In this document: piece by piece, positions 49,001 to 60,700 of the stretch
Layout: each line of letters begins with the position of its first letter
Position numbering within the stretch: position 1 is the stretch's first letter
NCBI GenBank assembly: GCA_013397795.1
Contig: VZTJ01005702.1
Coordinates: forward strand, 1-64,000
Direction of reading: 5' to 3'
Length of the DNA stretch: 64,000 bases
From: Orthonyx spaldingii
Taxonomy: Eukaryota; Chordata; Aves; Passeriformes; Orthonychidae
Translations under genes and position numbers: made by a program
Notes under the pieces: generated by a model
The model's database searches: none
What the model was told of the DNA's origin: nothing
The model's input: only the letters and a program-made list of their open reading frames with translations

Positions 49001-52000
49001 CTTCCTTCTTACCCAGGCATGAAGCAGCTCCCACTCCTGCAGAGCTGGTGGTCCAAAAGAAGCCTCTACACATGGGACAGAAGGAATCAATGTGTTTAAA
49101 CCAACTCAGGAGTGACCATGCCAATGCTGAGAGCAGTGAAATAGGTGCCACCTCAGCCTCTGACAGGTCGCTTTGGGTGCAGTTACTCAGTATGTCGTGA
49201 CAGCAAAGCCTCCCTTCACCACCAGCAGAAATGTATGTTATGATGCAGCCTCAGTCCCCAGACCATCCTCGGTCATTGCTCAAGTCCTCTGAGTAGGATC
49301 TAGCCCTGTAGTACCCATACTGTTTGCACTGCTTGTCTCTTTTAGGTCCTGCTCCCTTTACAGCAGGTATCAGCAGTTCAACTCTGCAAAAGAAATAACA
49401 AACCTAAGACTTAGACTGCAAGCCCTTTGGGGACGGGACTTGTTCTTTGCAGTCACACAGAGCTGCTCAACTTGAAGCTGAGGCCCTGGGAGCCATGAGC
49501 TTCCCAGTCCGGTTGGCTGTGGTGTCAGGCTGGGTTGAGACACGGGGGTAACTGTGGATGGCATGTGCTATACCTGTGCTGTGACATCCCAGAGCTGGGA
49601 AGGCTGGTCTGGCCAGCTCCACCCCTGGCTCTGCTGATAGATGTAGTTATCCCTTCCAGACAGCCTTGGAGGAGTTCTGTGAAGTGGATAGGTGGGTGGG
49701 CTCAGGAAAATTCTCTGATCAGCATTTAAAAAAACCTGTGTGTTTTTTCCTGAAGTGCCTAGCACACCCTCAAGGCTCTGTGCCAGTACTTACAGGGCTG
49801 CCTGGACTTCTTTGCTCACTTTGGTAACCTGTTATCAGTGCACCCTTTGATAAGAGTGGCTCTACAAACCCCAAGACACTGTGGGGTGACCTTGCCATCT
49901 CCTTGGGAAGCCAGAACAAAGAACAGGACCCACGGCACATGTTCACAACAAGCCAAGCCACCCCAGGGCCAATTCCCTTTCCCTGGGCAATGCAAGCACC
50001 CTCATCCTGGCCCAAACAGTGCTCACACAGTGCTCCAGCAGCCCATGAGGCCAAATGCCAGTGGTACAGCAGCTCAGCAGTGCTCCTGCTCTTGGCAAAA
50101 GCCATGCCACCTCATGACTGCAGAAATAAAACCTTCAGAGGACAAACTCCAGAAACATGTCGTGCTCTGTGCCACGGCAAAAGCTGAGGAATAAGAACTG
50201 TGCCCTGAGCTGTCTTTGTCACCAAGGGAGATATTCCTAGGTTGCACAACACTAAGTGGTAATTAATGTTCGAGGACGAAATGAGCTCAAGCTGTGACTT
50301 TTGGATCTAGATGCAAATAAACTAGAGGTTTTGCCAAATATAGTGTGATTATCATCTTAGAAAAATGTGTTAGTAGTATATGAGCCAACCATAAAGTACA
50401 CTTTGTTTCTCTCAATTATAAGTTCTCATGGTGCAAACAAATACCAAGTGCAAACATGAGCCTTTTGAAATAACTTGGGCAGCCTAATAACAAGGTGCAT
50501 AGGCTCCCCCTACAGTCAGTTCTTAGATATCTTGCTCTCAGTGGTGACCTGGAGAGCAGAGATCCCATGACTCAAGCTCCAGCTGCTATTAGCAGCTCTG
50601 GATGCACGGATCTGCCATTAAACACCACTGTAGGCTCCTGCTCCACATGTGGATATATATCCTGAGGTAACTAGATGCTACATGTTCAGCTTTTTCATGG
50701 CTGACCTCAGCCCAGGTGAAACACTATCAAAGTTACAAGACAGCCATTCTGTCCATCACCATAAGTCCACCCTGCTTCTTCACATTCCTTTCCAGCTTCC
50801 TTCTCCCAGCAGCTTGAGCCATGTGGTCCTGTGCTTTCCTTTGTGCTGAATTCTCCTCATATCTTCACTAAACCCCTACAACTGACTACTGCAGATAGGA
50901 TCAGCCTCTACCTACATATCAAGTTGACTCAATTTGTGGTGTACAGGACCAACAAGTGCCACAACAGGCTGTAGGAAAAGGGATGAGGCCTTTGCACCAA
51001 GAAACTCAGGCTCAGCCTGGTTAAAGTACTTGCACCCCAATGCACAGGTTGTGCACCCACTCAGTGGGTACCTGATTTGCTGTTTATATGGATGTGTCCA
51101 GTGATTCTCCATCACATTCCTCTGAATCAAGCATGTCCTGCTCAGGTACATAGTAGCATGTGATTATGACAGACAGTATGCTCAGAGCTCTCTGTTAAAA
51201 GTCTAAGTTCTTGATATATTCACAGGAAACAGAGCTATGATAAGGTCCAAATACACAGGTAAGTACTGAACCAAAATCATCACTAAATGTCAAGGATGAA
51301 AGAATGACTCACTAGGAGGACATCAATGCAGAAGTGTTTACTCATGCAAGAAGGTTTGTAGGACAACATGTCAGGAAGCACCTGAATGGAAATGTCTGTC
51401 TAAGGCACATCTAGCGAACTGTTTTAGCCTAAATTCTCAGAGATCTGAAAACCAGCTTCTCTGAAGAGCTAGCGGGCTAGATCTCTCTGCCTCAATTTCT
51501 CAGTCTTCATGAGTGATTTCATGAGAAGCTGCTTTCAGATCTTTGAATGGGGCTATTGTTCGGCAGTCAACAGCTATTTATACGATCATTATCGGTATGC
51601 CTTTTATCTGTAATTTTTTTACAGGAGTGTTGTAGGCTTGGCTTTATTCACATTTCACCAACCCTTCAAGCCTACATCTAAAGCTCAGGAAGGTCAGAGT
51701 ACAGGAACATTTACCCCAGTTTTGAAGGCTGACATGTTTTAAAGCAGTCATGGTAATACTTCACTACTGCAGACTGAAGAGATTACTGATTATACCCAAC
51801 AAACCTGTCACACTTGACACTGTTTTGTAAACCTGCCACTGCAGAGCAATATGGGTCTTCTGTCAGGGGCACAGATGCCCTCTGCTACCAGAGCTGCTCT
51901 GGCTTTCTTCACTTTGCTCATCTGGCTGAATTGCCTGCTATATGCTGATTGATGCTGTTCTGTATCTGTGCTGATAAATGGGTAGGCTGGAGGCAATGGC

Positions 52001-53630
52001 TCACATCTGTATACACCATCCCCAGTCAGGGTGATAATTTCCCTCCTGACTACCAGAAACAGTGTGCCTGACATCACGTCCCCCAGACCTGCCTGGGTCT
52101 TGTGTGGTGCTAACAGGAGTCAGGCAAAACAGTACTAGGGAGGGTGGTAAAGATTAAGCACTATGGGTATGGGACAAGGTTTGAGCCCATACACATGGCT
52201 TGAGCCATGTTTAGTTTTTCAGTACAGATGTCACCCTGGCAAGCTCTCATGCTGCTTCCATTCATATGCACTCAGATCCACCAGCAGAACTGCATGCATG
52301 CTCACTGCCTGATCTGTCCCCAACAAAGTGAAAAAAAAATGCTGAAAACATCTTAAAGACATCATACTCAGGTGTGTCCAGGTGAAAAGAGTCACATGCC
52401 TTTATATTGGTGGGATGGACCACTCAGTTCCCCAAAGACTGGTGAGAGCATACATGAGAAAGAGTCTGTTCAGGATTATTCAAGGGCAGTTTGGATGACA
52501 GTAGCAAAAACCTCTGGACATAATGCAATATGTAAAGATACTCATGGTCACTCTCACTGTAGGACAACACTTTGCTTCCTGGCAATAAAAGAGAATACTC
52601 AAGTGAGAGTGGAGGTTTTCCAGAAGAACTAACATTAATCATAATCAGAGATACAACCTTCTGCCAGCATAACTGGCATGTGAACACCATACTGGTAACA
52701 GTCTTTCTTCTTGCTTTCTCTAGCATGAAGCTACAGTAGGCAGAATCAGGAAAGGGAGTAAAGCAGATTTCTAGAGTTTATGGACTTCTTCTTGCACTTA
52801 ATTTAGTTTTGGCTGAGACGGGCTTTAGCTGTTAACCACTGCATCAAATATGTGCACTGCTGAGTCTGTGTGCAGGAGGGTGCAAGGTTTAAAGTTTGTG
52901 GGCTGCTGGTGCAGTGAGCTCCTTGAACATTAACAAGGGGAATAGTCCGTTCTCTGCTTCTAATGAAACCAGGTTGAACAGAGATACGTAAACTCTTCAG
53001 TTGTACACGGTCAAAGGGCTGGTCTTTTCTTAGCTGCAAAAGATGTTTATTGCAAAGGAGCAGTTCCATTGTGATTAATGACATTTCCTAGGGATGCCGG
53101 TCACTGTAAGAGCACTTGTTTTTAATAGCCCTTTAAAATATCACATTACTTATCACCTCTGTTTTCCTCAATGTTTAGTTTTGTGCTTCATAAAACTCAG
53201 AGAGGTCACTGAGTGCTCCTCAGGGGAAAATTAACCCAGGGACAGCAGCCTGTTCAGAGGTTCCCCTCAGAAGCAATAATCAAGCTACAGAGTCTTTGTC
53301 TGGCTCAGAAATATTTGAAGATGACAGAAAGATGGCAGAAAATTTTCAGGCAGAAATCATTGCCCATAGATGTTTTTTGTCCAATCACACTTTTGATGTT
53401 CAGCTGCACTGAACCTCTTCCAGTCCTCCATCATTGAAGGAAATGGGGAACAACGTGAAAGGACTTTATGCAATCATGGCCATGGCAACACAACATTAAT
53501 CACTCCTTCAAGCAAAGGAGGCTGAGGATATCTCCATTGCTTAATCACACATTTACACATTAGCATTGTCGAATAAATTCTCATTAAAATAGCTGTAAAG
53601 TGTTTGTGAGATGAAGTTGTAGCTTGCAGC
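43061..53630. other. Intergenic interval, SLC22A2-proximal part
   Basis: About 10.5 kb with no supported gene. It holds a palindrome at 44475-44490 next to a short TG run, an L2/MIR-like relic near 49408 and a 262-codon open frame at 47980-48768 that I do not accept as a gene. The GC-richer part at 43200-45100 may include unrecognised old repeats. Confidence 0.6.
49408..49455. mobile_element. Possible ancient L2/MIR-type relic
   Basis: The segment gacttagactgcaagccc, then tttggggacggga, then cttgttctttgc, resembles the 3' part of ancient amniote L2/CORE-SINE repeats (the 'agactgtaagctc...ggcagggac' block). It is short and diverged. Confidence 0.35.
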
Positions 53631-53635
53631 CGCGT

Positions 53636-53680
53636 CTGCCCTCTGCCTCCCCGGGGTGTAGGGTAGGAGGCAGAGGGCAG
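53636..53680. repeat. Perfect 15-bp inverted repeat (hairpin)
   Basis: CTGCCCTCTGCCTCC at 53636-53650 is the exact reverse complement of 53666-53680, with a 15-base loop. It lies about 670 bases upstream of the SLC22A2 start codon in an otherwise AT-rich flank. Confidence 0.8.
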
Positions 53681-54229
53681 GATGGGCATGCAGGGGCTGG
53701 TGATTGGTCTCAGGGCACTCTCAGTTCCCTGAGTGTGGGTCAGCTGCATGTGAACCCCTGCAAGTTCAGTTTGGTCGCCTTTGACTCAGAAGCCCTATCT
53801 CACACTGCAGCAACTGGTCTGCTTCCTACTTGAGGCACAACACTGTTCTTTACCCGTTAAGTGCCTAAAAGAAATCCGTCCTCTTGTGGTTTTGCTGCAT
53901 TGTTTTCTTAATAAGCAGTCATCTATGTCCATTGGAATTTAAATATAAGGTTCTTCAGTGTATATGATGAAGAGGATCATACTACTTTCATAGTATTTAT
54001 AGCGTCTGGAAATACTGGACAGAGGAATTACCATTTGCCCCATACTGTGCACAGAAAGATTCTCAGTGACAGACTGAAATGGCCATAAGCTAAGGCTCCA
54101 GATCTTGCATTTCAAGTATGTCATATATAAAACAAATTAACAACAGAAGCTGAAAAGAAGAGCCAAAATGTGTTTAGAAATGGCATTTAAGAAACAAAGG
54201 TTGTGCTGCATGGTTTGACAATTGACAAA

Positions 54230-54307
54230 GTTAATTAATTATTTGTTTGTGAGTTTTAAGCAAACACCTCAGCTATTATTTAAGTGTGCAGTGAAGGCCA
54301 AAGCCCT
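54230..54307 (+). promoter_or_regulatory. Candidate SLC22A2 proximal promoter elements
   Basis: Three motif matches lie within 125 bases of the start codon. GTTAATTAATTAT (54230-54242) has a perfect HNF1 half-site. TATTTAAG (54277-54284) is TATA-like. AGGCCAAAGCCCT (54295-54307) resembles an HNF4-type direct repeat with one-base spacing. The spacing would place a start site near 54305-54315. This fits a kidney/liver-type gene, but motif matches alone are weak evidence. Confidence 0.4.
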
Positions 54308-54353
54308 GGAAAGCAACTGAGTTAGATACTTTCATGATTTGTGACACACAAAG

Positions 54354-54764
54354 ATGCCAACCCTGGATGACATTCTAGAGCAGGTCGGAGAATTTGACTT
54401 CTTTCAGAAGAAAGCCCTCTTTCTCTTATGCCTGCTTTCTGCTGCTTTTCCTCCAATTTATGTGGGGATTTTTTTCCTGGGATTCACCCCTGAGCATCGC
54501 TGCTTCAGCCCCGGGGTGGCTGAGCTGAGCCAGCGCTGTGGCTGGAGCCTGGAGCAGCAGCTGAATCACACAGTTCCCGAGTGGGATGGCCACGGGGCCA
54601 GCTTCGACAGCCGCTGCAGGAGGTACGAGGTGGACTGGAACTCGACAGGCATCAGCTGCACTGACCCCCTCGGCAGCCTGGTGGGCAGTGGGAGCAGCGT
54701 CTCCCTCGGGCCCTGCCGGGATGGCTGGGTCTACGACTCCCCAGGGAGCTCTCTTGTTACTGAG
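54354..54764 (+). CDS. SLC22A2: SLC22A2 exon 1 (coding)
   Basis: ATG with A at -3, beginning MPTLDDILEQVGEFDFFQK. Residues 1-137: helix 1 and the first extracellular loop with WVYDSPGSSLVTE at the end. The donor is GTAAGG and the exon ends in phase 0. Confidence 0.95.
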
Positions 54765-57700
54765 GTAAGGCATAGCTTGTCCAGAAAAATCACTCCTGTC
54801 TGCACATCTTAAAGATAGAAGATGCTGGATTAGTGAAGTTTGCTTTTGGTGTACAGTCTGAGTCTGCTAATAAACAGTCAATATTGGAACCTGCTAGGCA
54901 CTTAGAACAAAGATTCATATACATAAACTATGGGAAATGATAGCTTTTCCTGGCAGCATAATACTGCAATCTTGTCATCAGTGGCTATTCTCATAATTAT
55001 TATTTCCATCACCAAACTGAGGGTAGCACTCCACAGCCCAAACTGAGGAACTGCATTTTTGGGTGATAATCCAGATACTCATCCGTAAAGAACAAGAAGC
55101 AGAGGATAGGGCTACATTTCTCATACAATGCTTTAGCAACAGCAGTGTTCCTTTATCTTAATTTACAGTATCTAAACCAGATAATCTAGAATATGAAAAA
55201 CCATGCAAACCAGTACTGCTAGTCTTAAGGCCATGTAGAGACCTGAAGTATAGGAATGACCTCCAAACAGATCTCATCTACTTCCCCTCCAACTGCCCAA
55301 TCTGAATTAGCTACACCTAAACTGTGCCTAGCAGATGTTTGTGTAACTTGATCTTTAAAAAGTGCATTGCTGGATATTTCACAGCTTCTGTGGGCAGGGC
55401 ATTCATATTTCCTTGCTTCAGTATCATCACTGTTACAAAGCAAGTCCATCTCATATTCCCTTGGGACAGATGGGCTGGGGCAGAAAAGAGCACTCCAGCT
55501 GTCCTCCACACCAGCGAAACTGAGCAGAGCTCTTTGGTATGGCCCCAGCAAACTTGTCTGGGTTAGAAAAGGATTAAATAAGCAGCCAAATACATCCATG
55601 ATTCTTTTTGGGCTGAAGTCTAATTACACTTGGGTGAATATTTCCAGGTGCAGACAATCTATTACCAATTTGCCATCCTCCCTTTGTTGGGTGTCCCCTG
55701 ACAACCTGTTAATTGTAAATCAAAAGCAAGTTCCCGAGTACCCTTTCACTTCAGAGAAAAGTCAAACGAATCCTGGGCCTTTTGCCAGTGCCAATGAGGT
55801 GAGGGACACCCCAGCTCCTGGCTCCACCCCAGCAGGGCTCATGGCAGCACCTCCATCTCTCTCACCCGGCACTGGTTTCATGCAGTGAGGAAACACATGG
55901 TTTGAGACAGGTCTTGGCATCTGGGAAGGAGACAATGCTCCAAGTGTCCTCCAAATTTCAAGCAGATGGGTGGGAACAAGAGGACGAGATTTTTCTGAAC
56001 TTTTTTCTTTGTTCTTTCAGAGTTTTCCTCTGTTTCTCACCCTCCTTATGTGTCATTATGAAATCATTTTCTGGGATGTAACTTTTTCACAAGGTTTGGA
56101 AAAATCCAAACAAGATGCATTGCAGATGTCAGCTTAAGAGGGTAGAGGGTTTCTTTCCTGGACTCTGTTTTCTCTAGTTGACGCCATTGGTTTCCTTCCT
56201 TCTCAGACAGCCATGGTTTGTGGGCAATGTCCCTGTGCTTCTAATTATGTTTGCCCTTACAGTTCAATCTGGTGTGTGAGGACTCCTGGAAGCTGGACCT
56301 CTTCCAGTCGTGTGTGAATGCTGGGTTTTTTATTGGCTCCGTCAGCATTGGCTACATAGCAGACAGGTGGGTGGTGTGTAGACAGGTATGAGATGAACTG
56401 TTTCCTCTGGTTATCTGCTTTCTGATGTTGCTGAACAACATTCACAATTCAGAAGGAAAATAAATGCAACCAAAACCTGATTGAAAAGGTTTGTGTGTCA
56501 CAAGGGAGGTGGATGGTGGTCTCTAAGGTCATGCTTTCAAAGGCTGTTGTGACCCAAGAATCCACAGAAATGCCGAGGTATCACTCCACTTTTACAGCCC
56601 TGATGAGTTCACAGAAATGTGGAGATTTTGTTTTCTCTCACAGGTGCAAACTGCAACACAAGCTCAGAGTCCAAGATGAAATTTTAACTCTTGCATCAAG
56701 AACTATTTGTTCATATTTGCAATAAATTTGTGTCACATTAATTTTAACAGCATCCAGATGGCCAGAAATCAGTTTCAAAATAGAAGAGTTTTTCTCAGAT
56801 ACAGAAATAGAAGGAGTTGTTTCTTCTTAAATTTTATTTGATCCTACTTTTTCTCAGCTGAGTCTGTATTTAGCCAGTTCTAGACCTTATTATCCCTCAT
56901 TTCCTCTTTTCCATAACAATTGTCATTGTCCTGTATATCTGCCCAGTGGATTATTTTTTTAGGTTATACTCTGAACAGATTCAGTGCTTTGTAGTTGATC
57001 TTCCTCTGCATATTTACCATTTTTTCCAGTAAAATAACAAGAGAGGATAAGACTGGAATTTGAAGAAATGGAGGTAACAGGGAGTAAACAATCCTTCTGG
57101 AGACCCAGTCTGTCTTGAATTTAATTTTTTTTTTTTTACTTTGTGTTCTCAATAGCCTTTTCCTCCCAAGACTAGTCCCAAGATTGTCTCTGTTGAACAG
57201 ATATTGCTATTGTTCCCTTCTTTACACTGTCGCACTCCTTCAAGGGGGAAGGTCTATGGGAAGGGGCATAGCCATTCCCTGTAGTATTTCTGCAATGCCA
57301 CAAAACTAAGATGGGACTATGTTTGCCTCATTGGTCCCTGCTCCCCAGTTTCAATGTAGGCAAACACACTATCTGTCAGGTTGTGCAGACGAATCTGCTT
57401 GTGAAGGAGCTCATCTATGCACAGATTGGACAGATTGCTTTCCCATCCTCATTAAATCGCTACCTTACTGCCAGTGAACCAGACCAGCTTTTTTATAAGC
57501 TTTCTGCTTAAATGGATTTTTCATCAGTAGATAGTGATTTACTAAAGTAACTCTTTGTGGCCACATTTTGTGTGTGGCTACACCTTTGACAAAAGACGTT
57601 CTCAGGCGAAAGATATCAAATGGCTACAGCAGTACTACAAAAATCCTACATCCAGTCTTCAGTCCTGGGATGGAATCCTCTGTCTGATTTCAAGGACAAA

Positions 57701-60700
57701 AGTGAACAGACTTATAACAATTTCGCCTTTTTTTCACATGCATGTTGGAAGATCTCTGTTTCTTTTTTTTTCTTTTTAATCAGAAACATTTCTCACTTCC
57801 CTTATCCTCTCTTTCCCTTAAATCCAAGTTCTTGTTTTCTGACTAATGTCCTAGTAAATTTAAAAGCATTCCATCCTTTTTCCGAGAACTGAGGCTTGGA
57901 TGGTGATGCACACTCATCCAGGCATAACAGGACATGAAACAGCAGTGAGCAGATTCCATGAGCATCAGAAGCACCACTCCTCAGGTCACCTTTCCAGCAC
58001 AGAGGTGGCTTAAGCAACCATGTTCACTAGCAAAGGCATTTCTTGCCATCATATGATGGTGAGAGCCAACAAAAACCACAGCTTCCAAACTCATAGCCAT
58101 TTATATCTGAAATGCTCTCTCTCTGTGTCAAAATACTGAAGCATCTTTTTACAAAGCCTTTTTGTGAAGGAGAAGTATGAAAAGATGTGAGGCAGTAGGA
58201 TGTAATTCCTCCTAAGTTAAAACACATACATTTCAGAGTGTTAAGGGGTCTTCACTCTGCTCACACCACCCTGTCCCAGCTCACTGCTGCTCCTGCACTG
58301 CAAGCACCCAAGAGAAACACAAAATACCATAACCAGAATGTACTGTGCTCAAGGTAAAAACAAAACCAGAAGTCTTAAATGTGGTCTGATGAGGCTCTCT
58401 TGGGCTGAACTTTAAGGCAAGTCAAAAATATCTGTATGTCGGGCTCACGAGAGGAGGAAGTTTGAGTGATGGGATCTGCTGATGTTACTGTGGACAACAA
58501 ACAACACTTATTTCAGCTGGCACTTATTATTGTGCTATTTTTGTTAGTGGATGTTGCATAATTCAATGGCTTTTATAGTTCATACTTCTAACTGAATATG
58601 CATCTCTTGTCAGCTAGAAAACAAATGCCTTTTCAGTGTTCCAGTCAGTTCGTTTCTTTTAGAAACCCTCTATTTCTGACTATCAGTGAGTCAGGATGAT
58701 AAAGGGAATGACAAATAACAGGGATGTACAAAACTCTATTCAAGAAGAGCTCAATAGTCAGCCAAGGTTGATAAGAAAATATGTAAATATCACAGTTAGC
58801 AAACAAATCCCCATTAAAAAGCTATGGCAGCTTTGAAAGATGGGCTGGGGAGCTATATCAGAGCAATCTTGAATTAATTGGCTAAGTCATTAACCAAAAG
58901 TGAGCAATGACCTGAAAACACAAGGCAGGGGAGTTCCCTGAACTTCCATTGAGATGGAAAATTATGCAAAGGGAAGAACAGATATAGACTCCTATTCAAA
59001 ATGACCAGAGACCCTCTCCAGCCTCTTCAAACCCTTTGGTTTGCCACCCTACCCTCCCAGGAGATAAGATTCTTTCTTCTCTTTTTTTCCCCTGTGCAGG
59101 TTTGGGCGCAAACTCTGCCTTCTGGTCACAGTCCTCATCAATGCGGTCTCGGGGGTTCTGACGGCCTTTGCACCGAGCTACACTTGGACAGTGACGTTCC
59201 GCCTGATCCAGGGACTGGTCAGCAAGGGAGGCTGGCTCACAGGCTACGTCCTCAGTTACGCAGTTTGTAATTGCACCTGCTGGGCAGGGACCCCTGTGTA
59301 CCAGCAGGGCTGACCCCCACTGGCACTGTCTGGTTTTCAAAGCACTGCGTGTAACAAGAGCTGATAGTGACACTGGGCTATTTACTGCCAAACTGCACCT
59401 CTTTGCTTAAATGCAGGTGCTTGTAAGCTGAGCTTGCACCAGCTCATAGATATAAATGGAAGAAATAGGAGGCAGCTTTGAAAACTAGGTAACATTCATA
59501 CCTGGCGAGCTCATGCCAAAATGATGGGCAAGGTCTAGAGGCACAAAGAATTTGAAGATGCGTAGCACCTTTCTGGGAAAGACAGCAAGCAGTGATGTGA
59601 AAGATAATGCTTGTGTTTCACAGCCTTGGTGCCAAAATTACTTTTGTTGTGCTGCTTCACCTGCTTGGCAGGTAGGGAGGCTCTCTTCCAAAGCCATATG
59701 GGAGGAGGGAGATGGAGGCAAAAAAGTCACATCTGTCTATTTTATTTTGTCATTTAGTTCTTTGATTGAAGCGGTGGGCTGAAGAAAGCAGCCTTTGCCC
59801 TGTGTTGATGGGTGAGGGCCTGACATGCTCACAGGAAGGGGCAAAGTCTGCAGTTGACCAGGGTCAGGACTTGCCCTGTGACCGAGACCAGCTCTGCTCT
59901 CCCATCCAAACCCACGCCCATGTGCCATGAGCCAAGGACACAGCTAAGCACAGGGACTACACATGGTCTCAGCTGGCAGGAGTTATGTTCCCCTGTCTCT
60001 CCAAACCAATCTATGTTTGCAACTTGTCTTTGCAGTTGCAGAATTTGTTGGCTCAGACTACCGGAGAGCAGCAGGCATCATTTACCAGCTTGCCTTCACA
60101 GTGGGACTCCTCATCCTCACTGCCCTGGCTTATGCACTTCCACACTGGAGGTGGCTCCAGGTTGCGGTCACGCTGCCCAGCTTTTTTCTCCTGCTCTACT
60201 ATTGGTAAGTGCCTACTCACGTAGCCACAATGCCACACCACACTGACAAAATCAGGGGACAGTGGCTGAGAGCTGAAGATTCTCCACAGAGATCAGCTGT
60301 AGTGCTACACGTAGGATTTCCAAGATGATATCAGATGAGATTCAGCATTTTTCTGTTCCCTCTGCCCAAAGGTTTACTCTGACTCAACTAAGAGCAAGAG
60401 GCTACCTGCAACACAGTGTAATGCTTCTGTGTTTGGAGTCCTTGCCACACATCACAAAATAATGCATCATGTTTTCTTGACCAGTACTTGAGCTACTGTG
60501 AGAAAGGAGTTTTCTAATCATTGATTATAATTGGTTTTGGTTGTATGGGTCTTTTAATGCAATCAGCACAATATTGTTTGGGGGTTTTTTTAATTGATTA
60601 AAAATGCTTCTTAGAATATAACTAGATCAGAAAAAGAATTGGGATGTGATCTTTTTTTGAAAGGTTATTTTTAACATGGTAGAAATTAAGGATCAGGTTT

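Noticed and set aside
54354..54764. Assigning the + strand transporter to SLC22A1
   Set aside because: Exon 1 alone is ambiguous, but exons 2, 3, 6 and 7 (SIGYIADR, LIQGLVSK, VRTPQIRK, YQGLIMHMG) fit SLC22A2 better, as does the divergent placement next to SLC22A3.
55367..55888. 173-codon open frame in SLC22A2 intron 1
   Set aside because: It lies between well-defined exons 1 and 2, has no transporter-like sequence, and no matching splice phase would be required.
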